From NCBI GenBank assembly GCA_013396995.1, contig VWZP01009170.1, forward strand, positions 951,686-1,015,685: 64,000 nt of DNA. The letters run 5' to 3'. Of the stretch, positions 1-12,060 are shown piece after piece. Positions within the stretch are counted from its first letter, which is position 1, and the number at the start of each line of letters is the position of its first letter. Origin of the DNA: Dicaeum eximium (taxonomy: Eukaryota; Chordata; Aves; Passeriformes; Dicaeidae). The notes below the pieces were generated by a model. That model ran no database searches. It was not told the origin of the DNA and saw only the letters and a list, made by a program, of their open reading frames with translations. Position numbers and translations under genes: made by a program.

Positions 1-2058
1 TATTGGTAGTAACTGAAGTAGAAAGAGATCTGTGGAGCTTTATTTGGTAAAACTCATCAGTAGAAGTGTTGAAAGATCATACAGTTACATTTGTGTAACT
101 CTCTTGGTCTTTTCTGAGATGCTTTAAATTTTCAGTGTAAAAGAGACATTTGGATTATTTGATTTTAATTCTTTACCTAGAGGCCTATGGAAACAAGTTT
201 GTTTACCTCTTCTCAGAGCAAAACACAATCCAGAAACAGTTCCTCTCTTCAATAGGAATTGGAATAACTGCAGATTTGTCTATAGAGATTTGCAGCTGTA
301 ATTGACTGTCATTATTAGGAAATATGTTACTCATAACTTGTGTTTCTTGATGAAGTTAGAAGTTGACAGTTCAGACTGTGAGAAGTGGTGTGAATTTTAA
401 ATAGAGTACACTAGGAGGAGAGAGACTACAAGAGGTTTAGTGGGTGGAGAAGCATTAGCACTTTACCTGGACAATTAAATAGATTGGTAATCACAATTTA
501 GTGTTAAATATAGTATCAACACTAATCACATTCTATATTTTTAATAACTTACATGTGTGGGGGCTTTATATTTATTGTCTTAATTTTTTTTTACTTGGAA
601 GTATTTAAAATACATTTTTATGTACCCTTATTCAGATCAAAACAAACAAAAAAATTAAAATTAGCCTCTGTTATGAAAATCTCTTACTTATTGACACTTA
701 TAGATCAGAAAGAGAGTAGATTCCTGTAAAATTTCAAAGAATGCTTGAGCCATAGTGCACTTTGTCTTTGCTTCTGAAGCTTTCAGGGTGTTTTCTGACA
801 GCCACCACAGCTTCTGCTTTGTGCACATACGCATTTTGATAAGAGGGAAAATTACAAAAGTGGAGAAGATGAATTTTGCCTTGAGTGACCTTGGGCTCCT
901 AATTGCTGGAGAAGTGAAGAAACATCCCTTTGAAGTGCAAAAGACTGGGAGTGCACAAGTGGGAAAACAATCTCTTGGATATTTTTCATTGCACAAGTGG
1001 ATCTGTAAATGATAATCAAAGAGCAGGCTAGTCAAGATTTTCTTGTCCTCTTGTTCTTTTCAATGCTTCCTATTCTTGTCCCGCATTTCTTATGCCTGCT
1101 TTGGCATTTGGAGAGGAATGCCATCTCATATGGTGACAATAAGGCCAATTCAGTGCCCTTCTGTAGGACATAGGGCTGGATGTCCAGCCACACGTAAGGG
1201 ATTAATTAAATAGCTGTGAATAGCATATTTGAGACAGAAAGGTCACTGTCAGCACTTGGAGTGCTTATGCTGACCCGTTATGTTAGGAGAATAAAATGAT
1301 GCATTAAGCATAATTAAACGTGAATTTGAGATGCTTCAAAGCAGAACCAGTTATTGTCGCTTAATTGACTTGGTTGTGTGTTGTGTAAATGGTTCTTCAG
1401 ACTTTGTTAATAGTGGGAAATTCTTGTGTTTTTATAAGATATTTATTCTCTTAGCAGCCTTATTCAGTCTTCTTATCAGCTTGCCATCCTTTGGTAGCAT
1501 AATTGTATTTATGACTAAGTTACTGTATCTGTCTTGGTTATGAACTGGTATCTGCTCTAAAAAAGAAAATATATATGTGGAAAACCACCCTGTCTAAAAT
1601 CCTTTTTGGAAGGTCTTATCTCTGTTGTTGCTGTTTTGTGATGAAAGATGAGCATAAGAGGGGCAAAAAAAAGAGATTAATAAAAACTTTACATGCTGAT
1701 GATGTCAGGCTCATGCCTTGGCCACATGGATCAGGCTGTGATGCGCTCTTCCTTTTTCTCTTGGATGGAGCTCAGGGCAAGGAGAGCCTGCCTTGGAGCA
1801 ACACCAAAGCCTTGCACTGGTTGTTTCCCTGCTCTGTCCTGAGTTCGCTCCAAGTGCCAGCAAATCTCTCCTGCCTGCTCTGCCCCACTGCTGTGACCTT
1901 CCCTGGCTTCTTACAGCCTTGGGTCAAGAGATGGGATCACAGAGGGTCTCCTCCAAGAAAGGCAAGCCCACCATCTTCATGGCCCCATGGCATCAGGGTT
2001 CTTCTCCTGTGCCCTCTGCCGTGTCTGTGTGAGGCTGCAGTTGCCAGGGCAGGCTCTG
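1..2058. other. Unique non-coding DNA, no gene seen
   Basis: This stretch is AT-rich unique sequence with no recognisable exon, RNA gene or mobile element. The section from about 540 to 670 is especially AT-rich, with short T-runs and A-runs. From about 1720 the base composition becomes clearly richer in G and C and stays so until about 2240. A long open frame (1575-2345, plus strand) starts here, but its translation matches nothing I know and is rich in Cys, Leu, Ser and Pro, as expected of GC-richer non-coding DNA. Confidence 0.7.
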
Positions 2059-2214
2059 CTGTGCCCCTTGGGTGGCAGATGGGCTGCAGGCTCCTGGACA
2101 CCAGCTCTGTGTTCCAAACTGGATGCTTTCATTCTCCTGTGCCCCTTGGGTGGCAGATGGGCTGCAGGCTCCTGGACACCAGCTCTGTGTTCCAAACTGG
2201 ATGCTTTCATTCTG
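2059..2214. repeat. Perfect 78-bp tandem duplication (two copies)
   Basis: Bases 2059-2135 are repeated exactly at 2137-2213, a period of 78 bp over 77 compared bases with no mismatch that I can see. The lack of divergence points to a recent duplication or to continuing homogenisation, or else to an assembly artefact. Since 78 is a multiple of three, the duplication adds 26 codons to the open frame that crosses it without breaking the frame, which partly explains why that frame is the longest in the window. Each copy contains the string CCCTTGGGTGGCAG (2065-2078 and 2143-2156), which resembles the core CTCF motif at 11 of 14 positions by my count. Confidence 0.95.
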
Positions 2215-2221
2215 CTTATTA

Positions 2222-2275
2222 CCGATATAAATTGAGCACCACTGTGCTGGGCACTGTAGGAAGGGATAATAAATG
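2222..2275 (+). mobile_element. Possible ancient MIR/L2-type SINE/LINE scrap
   Basis: The string ATTGAGCACC followed by GTGCTGGGCACTGT resembles the shared 3' region of MIR and L2 elements, where a 'TTGAGC...CTACTGTGTGCCAGGCACTGT' pattern is typical. The match is short and lies directly to the right of the 78-bp tandem duplication. I see no flanking sequence that extends it. Chance similarity is quite possible. Confidence 0.22.
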
Positions 2276-5200
2276 GCAGTGGTTGTCAGAAAGAGTTACC
2301 AGTTCAGATTGGTTTGTGGTAAGTGATGAGGCAATAGGCTGCTAATGCACAAATTGCTCAGGCACAGGGGAAATGCTTAAGTACTACTGTCATGATGTTT
2401 TCTATGCTTAATTTGCTGGCATTATTATGTCATACTGGTGAGTTCATCACCCTCTCATATTGCTCTGTGTTCATAATGACCAGTATAATGTAATTTGTGT
2501 GCTGTTCTTTGAAATGATTTCACATTCACAGTGTATTCTAAAAAAGAAAATACAGAGAGCAGAAATGCTGAGTGTTGTTTGGGAAGGTTGTTTTCCTCAG
2601 TTTTCAGTCATGTCAGATGAAGACATTTATTACATCTGTTCAGCTGGCTTTTTCTTGCAACAAGAGGTTATCACTTTATATTACTGTAGGGTAAGACTTT
2701 AATTGCATTCATCATACATGGCAGGGGATTGGCTAGGATGGCCTCTGAGGATTAAAACTGGTTATCTGAGTATGAAGGCATCACTTGGTGATCTGCCAGA
2801 GCACTCTTGTTATGAGGGCAGGTTTTGCTGTCAAGCTGAAGAAGCACTGAGATAAACAGGCTTTCTGTGCAGTTCCTTGGGTGCACAAAGGCATCAGCTT
2901 AGGACACCTGCATCTCTAAACCCTTGGCTTACCCACTCTGCACCAGACCCTTGTGCTTACATGTTTAACATCTGTATTTCAGTCCCTGGAGCCACGCTAA
3001 CATTCTTTCTTATCATATTGCAAATACATCGCCAGAGCTGGTTTTGGATTTCATTTTCATGGTTTTCCTCTTCAGCTGATAAAGGCATGTCTCATCCAGT
3101 GCACAGTAACTGGTAACTCTTACTGGTAAAAGAGGAGCCCCACTGGTGGATGATGCCACATCCATCATCTTCTGGAACTTTATGAGTTACCTAAAAGTAT
3201 AACTTCAGTTAAGACCAGCTGATAATGCATTCAGAAAATAGTACCAAAAAATGCATTCTTAAAAAAAAAAAGCCTTTTTAATGGAGGAAAACAGCATTTG
3301 GTATTTAACAGTTATAAACTTAATAAACGTGAACTTCTTTTATTGAATCCTGCTGACAGACAAGTAACTTAAATCTTTATATGCAGAAACTTTATTTATA
3401 GGAAGGTTCTGCAAGAGTGAGAAGTCTCTTGCATCGCCAGCAAAGCCTTACTGGAAAAATATTATTTCATTTATGAATTTATACTGCGTCTCTGATGCAC
3501 CGTGTAAAATTAACTTTTATCTCTAGACAAGATCTAAAACGTTTCCAACAGTTTGCTTGAAAGGCTGGGGAAAAAGAACTGTGTGTTAACTAAGAAGATG
3601 ACATCTTGCCTGAGGCAGTCTGCTTTTCTCCTGGCTCTAGGAGGAATTCCCTGTCTCCTGAAGGTCTGGTTCTTTGTAAGTGTTTTGTTTTCTTTCTTTC
3701 CCTTTAAAAAATATGTAGCTGTGATCTTCTCGGATATTTTATGACTCCCAGTTGCCAGAATGAAACAAAAAAAGAATAAAAATAGCCCATTTTCCTGGAT
3801 AAGGTGAATCATCTGTTAGACTGCCTCATCTCCAGCTTAAGTGTAGTGTTTGATCCGCCTGGCTCTGGGGAGCATTCTGATCCTGAAACAACTGGAATCC
3901 ATAAGAGCAAATTGATCCAGCTTTAAAATATGGGAGGTGGTGTGTCTCACAAGTGCTTTTCATTGGGAAAACGATAATGGAACACTGTTCCAGTAGCACT
4001 GCAGAGGTTCAGGTCCCTCGTGTCCGACAGAATCCCAGGTCTGTGTGCCCCAAACAAAGGGATCCCAGCTCCCTGTACCACAGGGCTCAGCTTTACAAGT
4101 GTATTTATGGACAGTGAAATACTGTCTGCTTTGTAAACTTTGAGAGCAGTGGATGGCAAAAAGTCCTAATCTATTAGCAAAGAAGTTTTTCCACTGAAAA
4201 AGTGAACAAGATTCAGGTGCAGTGTTATTTCATGAGCAGACTGTCTCTGTTTAAAAGGCAGCTCTAAGGACCTGGCTTTCAGAGAGTGCTGCTAATCAGA
4301 ACCCTGATGCTGCTTTGGAAATCACCATGGGAATGTCTACAAATAATAACCATTTCTGCCTAAATTAAAATATAAATGGACTCGTACATAAACACTGTCA
4401 TCAGCTTTAATGTTCAGAATGCTGCTGAGCTTTAATGTATTTTTCTGTCCACTTAGGCAGGAATTCTGCCCTGATTCATTCTCAGGTGTAATACTGGGCC
4501 TCAACATCTGTTTTAAAAGTCCTCATGTAGAACCTGATCCTAAGCTCCTAAACATCTTAGGATATCTGATATCCATCTTTAGTGTCAGTGATTAGGGGTA
4601 AAATTAATTTCCTATTGTGCCACAGAAAAACATCTTAACTAGGAATCCTGTGTTGTTTTTCTCAAGTTTGTCTTCCATGAGGCCTTTCCAATTTCCATCA
4701 GGTGAGCCTAAGATTGTACGAGTGTGGGAATAGGTCCCTGTGTCACAACCTGATGCCTCCAAAGGTTAAATAAGTGGAATAAATGCATGAAGCAGGTCAG
4801 CAAAGATGGCACAGACATGATCACAAATTCTACACATTGCTTGTACATGGAAAAAGTGAAATTGTTGGGTGATGATGTGATAAGAGCTGGAAAAGTGTTG
4901 GAAGATGGAGATGTGTAAGGGAAAAATGGGAATCAGAACAGGAATATTTTTTCTTTGTCTTTGTTTTTCTGTAGTTCTTAAATCTGGCACTTGAAAGGTC
5001 TCTTTCCTTTCTCAGGTGGTGTTTGGCTGTGTGTTTGTCTAATGGGTTTATGTAGCATTGTTTAAAATAGGGTCTTACTATGTGTATTATCATTATAGAA
5101 GCTAAAATTTTACAGACCTCCAGATATTCCTTTAAAATTGGGAACAGATACATTTTTCAAATTTTATTTTTAATTCCAAATCACAGGAATGCCAGCTTCT

Positions 5201-8200
5201 GGGGTTATGAAAACCAGTGCTTTATAATTCCTGTGCAAAATATGCCAAAATAATACACCGGAAACCAAATTATTTTACTTAGTCACAGTCTTAGTGTCAT
5301 GAGTTAGATTTTAGGGAAGGTGGTAGCAGAAATGTTGGCGTACTTCAAGTCAGCATTAAGCACCAAAGGATGGAAAATATTACTGGCCTTGGGGAACCTT
5401 CCTCTTCCAGTGATGCTGTTCAGCACAGTGTAAAGTATGCTCCCTGTGAGAAAAGTTTCCCATTCAAAGCAGGAATAAGAATGCATTAAATCAAGTGAAA
5501 ATAATGGCTTCTATCACCTCATAAGATTTTGTAGGAATAGGTATAAATACTTGTCCATCACAGAGATGTTGCTTTTCATCTCAGAGAGTATGCTGGAGAT
5601 ATTGAACCATTTGTTCTTTTTGGGTGAAAAGGGACTATCTCCATTTTTGAACCACTGCTTTGAAGGAGGCCGTTTTCCTGGAAGGCTTTGTTGATCTTTT
5701 TGTGCTTTGTAACGTACAAAACCAACATGTTTCAGCACGTCCCTTTCTTCTGGAATCATTTGGTGCATGGGATGATGAAACCAAGGGGCCAACTTGTGAA
5801 CCTCATGTGTCCTGGACGTTTTCCAAGTACCTGCAGAGCCCATGCTTCCTAAGGTTACCTATATTTTAGGGTCTCAGAGGGAGCTGTTTGCTGTATCTCA
5901 TGAACCAAAAGGCCATTAACTGGAAGGGTCAAAGTGTTAATGGAAGGAGTCGTCTCCGCTTGCCATTATCTTGGAAGCGTTCTGCGGGAACCAGGGAAAC
6001 ATAACACTTGCTCCTTTTTTTTTCTCTAGGTGGTTTCTAAATAGGTGACCTCAGTGTTCTGTGACTAAATAAAGAGATTAGATGCAAATACAGAGGCCAA
6101 CAAAACTGAACTTGCTCGAACTGCTAGTGGAGAGGCACGCTCCATTATATGGCCACTTGGGTAGCATCAGGTCAAATTCCACTTTCATGAGTAAAGGTCA
6201 CAGAGATTGTATTGCTTAATTGCCTAACTTTCTCTTTGTACTCTCTGTTCTTATCCTTTCCTGTACTCAAGGAGAAGAGCACTCACTCTCTCTGGGACTT
6301 GGCTGTATGGAAGGTACAACACGGAGAAAAGATAAAAGGAGAATTTCAGATTAGGGTCCTGTCACTGAAATACTGACCAACTAAATAGTTTTCCAGAGTG
6401 TTTAAAAATGCCCAAAAATAGTGGAAAGCATTCAAAACAAAATGTGTAACTTTGTTTAAGATATATACATGGTTCCTTAAACAAAACATGAGTGTGTTCT
6501 TTGGAGTGTTTCTATTCAGGATTATTGTGAAGCTGCTTCATGTGTCCTAAATTCTTTTATTAATTATTAATGCTTCTTATAACCTCAGTTTTGCCATTTG
6601 GATAGTCTTCTGGAAATGTAGAGACAAATATAAAACATAAAGGTAATCCATGATACACAGCATAAAAAAGTCACTCCCTGACAGAGAAGTAAGGTGACAT
6701 TGTATCAGAAAATTGGAGAGAATCCTACACAAGAAAGTTTAGATTTGCTTTTTGACATCCAGCTTGAATTTGGTATCTGTCTAGCTATCCACTATCCAAG
6801 TAACAGTTATCAGGGAAGATAACAGAGGTTCCAAAGGCCAAAAAGAACAAGAAGAGAGTCCAGTCTGAAAATTAAAGACATGACATACAGATGTTTTTGT
6901 GGCGTTTTTAAAATTCCTTCTTATGTTTTAGACTTGGGTACTTCTTATGTAAATCAGATTGTGTTTGGGACAAGTCAGTGTGAACTGAATTATTAGCCCT
7001 ATGAGATAAATTCAGTGTGGATATGAAAAGTTGAATCGATTTGTAAAGTTTAAATTTCTTCATTTAAATTAGCCCTTTTTAATACATTTTTAAAATACTG
7101 CGCTAAAAATCAAAGAGAGGCTTGATAGTCTCAGTCAGCTTCCAGACTGTTTCCTGCATTTGTCTCCATACTATCTTAAAACTGGCTTAGAACTGGAGTA
7201 AATTAACTGATTGTGACTTCAGATAGAATGCATATGCAAAGGCAGATGATAAAGCATTAATTAAAACTACACATTGGTATATGTAGAGAGTTATCTAAAG
7301 CACAGCTCCAAGAGCACTCTAAAAGAGGAGCCTGTCCTTTGGTTTTTTTGGGCCTAAACTGGGTCAGAGTCCTCCCTGATGGTGCTGTTCCCAAACCTCT
7401 GTTCTGAGTCGAATGAGGTACAAGCATGCTTTTGATAATCCTGGTTAAAAACACTTTGTGTATTTATCTGTGATTTCTGTAAGGACTCCTAAGGGTCCTT
7501 AGGGCACGAGGAGGCTGATGGGGAGGTAACAAACCCAAGACCAGATTACACCCAAGGCATGGTGTGTTCTGGCCAGCTGTGCAGGAGTGTTGGCAATCCC
7601 AGGATGATGTGATTCTGAAGTTAGGGTGAGGTTGTTGACAGCACCACTTATTGCTGTTGCTTGATTGCACTGATTCACAAGAGAACCAGGTTTTAATCAA
7701 ACCAAGGGAAGAAGAACTGCTCTCATGTTTAATGTTATGTGAGATGGCTCTATCCATTTCACCTTTGGCTCCAGTTATTTTGGGTCATGCAGTAATTCAC
7801 TTTTCCATTTTTTTTTCCTCTTCATTCCACTAAGATGCATTAGTGATCCACCCTGCTGTGGAAAGCATCTCGCAAAATTCTGCTATTGTCTTTGTCCGCT
7901 GTCAGGTTTTTTTTTCAGTTTCTTTCCAAATTACACTATTTCCTTTTACTTTCCATATATTAAACACTCCAGTTCCTAAAATTACGTGTGTCTTGACCAT
8001 TTTATTCCTGCACTGTGAACATGCTGCCTAAGGGACATGCCACACATGTTAAACTTGAGCTAAGAACAGAAGACACTTTGGGGAAAAGCATTAGGCTGTT
8101 CTCAGTTACAATTAAGAGGGAAGACTAAAATTGCAAAACTCAAACTGTTGTTGAAAGCCTTGCCTTCAGTTTGACCCCATCATACAGTTTCTTATTTCAT

Positions 8201-8913
8201 AGCAATAAACCAAAATTTGTCATGAGTCCAGTTAAACAATTTTGCATATTTAAAAGTCTTTGCAAATTCTTACAACGGCTTTCTTATTTTCTTTGCTGCT
8301 GTTTTTGTTTTGTTTTCTTACAGTTGAATGTTAGTTCTTTTCTTTTAGTGTTTTGATTAATAACGCTTCTTTTAACAGAAAACTGCATACAGCTTGTGAA
8401 TAAAATCACCTAGCTTCTATCAATTTTAATTGTAGAAAGAAAAATAGACTTGAAATGCTTCTGCCATATTCACATCTATGAGTTATCTCTTGCTATGCAT
8501 GTCCAATAGAAGTTACATAAACTTAACTAACAAAATAAATTTCTGTCTTTTCAGGTGAATAAATACTGTTTAAGATAAATTAATAACTCGCTGTTATTCA
8601 TTGCAAGGGAAGAAGAATTAATTTAATATTTCTGCATTGCTGATTGCATAAATAATATTCATGCCAATTCATTCCTGACTCTTTACAAGATTTTAAACAT
8701 TTTCTCCATTCCCCTGTAAAAGATCCTTTCTCACTTATTTTGGCTTCTGTGATCCTAAGCCAGCAGACTTTGTCTTCTTTTAAGGTTGGAGGTTAATTGG
8801 ACAAAGCATTTCTTGATTCACATTTCAAAGTCTTCTATCTGATTTTTCACATCATGGAAAGACTTTGAACTTCTCTTGGAATGTCAGATCTCTAAAAAGA
8901 CTTCAGGGAACCC
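2276..8913. other. Unique non-coding DNA, no gene seen
   Basis: I see no exon or repeat of a known family here. Open frames are all under 110 codons and overlap in opposing frames. A small CpG cluster lies at about 5945-6000, where five CpGs fall within roughly 60 bases of otherwise CpG-poor DNA. A perfect octamer ATGCAAAT is at 6082-6089. A small nested inverted repeat (AAGGAC ... GTCCTT) is at 7481-7500. Confidence 0.65.
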
Positions 8914-8930
8914 TTTTTTTTTTTTTTTTT
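8914..8930. repeat. Poly(T) run, 17 bp
   Basis: This is an uninterrupted run of 17 T. It is followed about ten bases later by TTCAG, so it looks like a splice acceptor tract, but no open exon follows. I treat it as a simple homopolymer. A run of the same length occurs at 31858-31874. Confidence 0.9.
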
Positions 8931-11399
8931 GCTCTACTTCAGGGGTTGGGGCAATAAATGATTTTTAGGCCTTTCTCTGAAGGCTGCACAGCTAATTCCA
9001 CCTACTTCAATTACAGTGCCACAAGTCTCCACTGAGTTGCCTTCCCTTGCATAGAAAGGGGGTGACCTTTTTGACAGTGTAAATGAAAGAACAGCACACA
9101 TGGAGTCTGTCAGAAGCATTTGTGTGTAGCCACCCAAGAGAGCCTTTCTTGGGCTCATGAGAGGGAGAAATGGGAAGGGTAGAATCCAGTGCTAAGGCAG
9201 CTGCTGGAAATATCAGTCAGGGAGGTAGATCAGAGTGTTGTGCTTTCATAACCCCATCACAAATATTTTGTGGATGCTGTATTTTTTTATTTGTGAAAGC
9301 ATGTGACAAGGTGACTACTGATAGTGATGTACTTCTCTAATCTGTGTTTTCTGACATGGATCTTTCATCTTGTCTCTGAAATGGATTTTTTTAATATTAT
9401 CTGCTGTGTTTTTTTGCTCTTTGTACGTCTTTGAGACCCAATAACTTGCAGAGAATTTTGTTTAAGACAAAAGAGTGACTCCTGCAGCAAGTAAGAGGAG
9501 CCTTCTCCCATGTAAGTTGTAATTGAGGTTATGGCATGGCACATTGCCTTTGGCAGAGCTCTTTCTATTGCTGAGAAACTCAAAGTATGGTTTTGAGGCT
9601 GCTGCAGTGTAAGCAAAATGAATTAATTATTAGAGACATGGGAAGAATTAGAGGAAAAGAAAATGGCTTCTGGAGTGAAAAACGACATATTGACTTTGGG
9701 AAAGAGAGAGGAGGAGAGCAAACAACTTTGTAATGAATAATCCACTTTCATGTAGCTAATGACACCTTAGCAGATCTGCAGGAGTTAGTCTGATGGTTGG
9801 GTTGGCTCTGCACACACTGCCAAATGTTCCTTAGAAAATTAAACTTTATTACCTAGCTCTTTCTAAGGATTTAACTGTGATGCTCTATAAAGGGGCTTGA
9901 CAGGTATCAAGTCATGAATATTATGGCCTGCAAGTTGGTTTTAAATATCATTTTAAATTAATCGCAATAGCTCTCACCTCGGGAAAAGAAAACAAGTGGA
10001 AAAGAAAGAAACAAAATGTGGGTTTCCATAAATGTGAGTTAAATACTTGCCTGATTAAAAAACCTTTTCAAGTTTAATATTTAAAGAACATGGAATATAC
10101 TGTTGAAGTAAATCTTCACAGGTGTGCCTCTTCATCATTTGCTGAATCAAGCCTTTTTTCCACAGAGGTGCACAGTCCTTCAATTTTGTGGTTTTTTTTC
10201 TTACTATTGGCTTTGAAAGAAGGTTTGTTTAAAATAGTGGATGGTCTCTGGGTGAATTTAGGTCCATATAGCAAAATAACCAACCTATGCTTGGATTTTC
10301 ATGCATCTGCTGATGTAACTTTAGACCCTGTGAGAGGTCTTGTAGAGATGGCAAGGAAAAGGGACTATTTGACATATATAATACATAGCAAACTTGCCCT
10401 TCCCTCATTTTGCCTGTCTTGCACTTAATTACTTTGTTGTTTACCTTTTCTTTATTTTTACACTTTTATTTTTAGAATTTCTCATTGAGCTCCATTATTT
10501 TGAACAGACATCAGTGAGGCCATTATGTTTTACTTTTTGAGGGTCAAGGAATGCCCTTAGTCTACCTGCCCTGACAAAAAGGGATTTTTAAAATCTTCCT
10601 TGAGTTTCCTTACATTTCATCTATCTTGTGTTTTCACAATGTTCCTGTTGGGTAGTCTGGGACTGCTGTGGGAGTACCAGAGGTGGATCTGATCAGCTCA
10701 GTCTCTTTCCTCTGATAAAGGAGGGTAGATCTCCTGTTGTACAGCGTGGTTCTGCAGCAGGCCACAGGAACTGGTGATTACAGAAGAGCCCACTGCCTCT
10801 GTGCTTAGTGCTTTATAATGTGAGAAAGGTTTTGCAAACATACAGTTAGGTCACAGATTTGCATGGCATTTTTAAGAGTTCACAGGAGTACCCTTATCTC
10901 CTTATTTTACTTATTAAAGCAAGTTTTTAAAATAAGAGAAGGATGTATCTCTCCAACTCTCATCTAAATACAGCTATAGTTCCCACCCTGTGGGAAAATC
11001 TAAGTTGGTCAGAAAACAGTAAAAGGTTCATGATATTTGGCATATAAAAGGTTCTACAAGATAATACTGTTTGTGGTGGTATGAAATATAAGTAACTCTG
11101 TTACTTATGTTTAAATAGTTCAGATCCACTCTGGTGTAGCTAAGAGGAGAGGAAAACTTTTAAAGACTCTTATCCTGAAGTTAAAAGGTGGATGTTAAAT
11201 TCCCACCCATTCCCAACTTCTCTTTGAGGTTGGAATATGAATTTTGTTGAGAATCAGTTGGACTTGTGCATTTGGAAAAGGTACCTTTAACAATTTTTGG
11301 GATGTTTTAATGTGGAGATGTTATAAATTCACATACTAATCTGTTCATGTTGGGTTCAGATTGAAATTCAGACTGATTGGAGAAGGGAACTGCGATCTC
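8931..11399. other. Unique non-coding DNA, no gene seen
   Basis: The stretch is AT-rich with no recognisable exon or repeat. The 112-codon open frame at 10090-10428 has no familiar domain. An octamer ATTTGCAT is at 10857-10864. Confidence 0.65.
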
Positions 11400-11720
11400 T
11401 CAAGTTTTCACCAATTTTTTTTTAATATGCTTGATATTTTTATAACACACTCCAGCTTGCCTTTCTGTGCGTGGTGCTGACACCCTGAATTGAAAATTAT
11501 GGCACAGCTCAAGGATGAGATCGATTGAAGTGCTTTTTATTACTGACTGTTCCCGGGCAAAATGTTTTAAGCAAACTGCGTAATGGAGGAAAATTACATT
11601 ATATGGGGTGCTGGCCTTAAGGAGATCTTTATATTGTGCCTTCTGATAAAACAGAAGTGCATTCAAATGAGTAATTGCAGTGTGTATACACGGGGGGAAA
11701 AAAAAGTGTTTTGACTGCTT
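11400..11720. promoter_or_regulatory. Possible conserved non-coding element
   Basis: This block combines several base patterns that are common in deeply conserved vertebrate enhancers: AT-rich homeodomain-like cores, scattered intact CpGs in a CpG-poor background, and no simple-repeat erosion apart from two short homopolymers. A 138-codon open frame on the minus strand (11400-11816) covers it, but the translation has no recognisable domain and is probably incidental. The call is made by eye only. An alternative is ordinary unique DNA. Confidence 0.22.
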
Positions 11721-11997
11721 AAATGAATGAAACTGAAAATCCACAAAATTGAGTTGGTTTTTATGTTGTTTGGTAGAGGACTTCCAGTCTGTTGGAAGAC
11801 TACTTAAAAACTCCAACTTCTAAATGTGGAGCAGCCTGAGAAGCTGATGGGTACAAGCAAGCAGCTTTCACAAGTCTGTAGCCCTTTGTGTCTCAAAGTA
11901 CCTGTGTCATAGGTTTGGAAGTGAAGTTTCAAGGTTGGAATCCCCTACAGCCATCTACAAATTATGCCAGTTTTGAAAAAAGAAATGTTGCTGGTTG

Positions 11998-12060
11998 TAG
12001 TGGATCAGACTGAAGATGTGTTTAGCCCAGTGTCATGTTAGGCACCAATGAGAATATTCC
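11998..12060 (+). mobile_element. Possible CR1/L3-clade LINE fossil
   Basis: The run GGATCAGACTGAAGATGTG followed by TTTAGCCCAGTGTCATG resembles a pattern I associate with ancient CR1/L3-clade LINEs of reptiles and other amniotes, in which 'GGATCAGACC.A.GGTCCATCTAGCCCAGTATCCTGT' is typical. The similarity covers about 40 bases and then fades. The element would be old and heavily decayed. The family assignment is from memory and uncertain. Confidence 0.35.
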
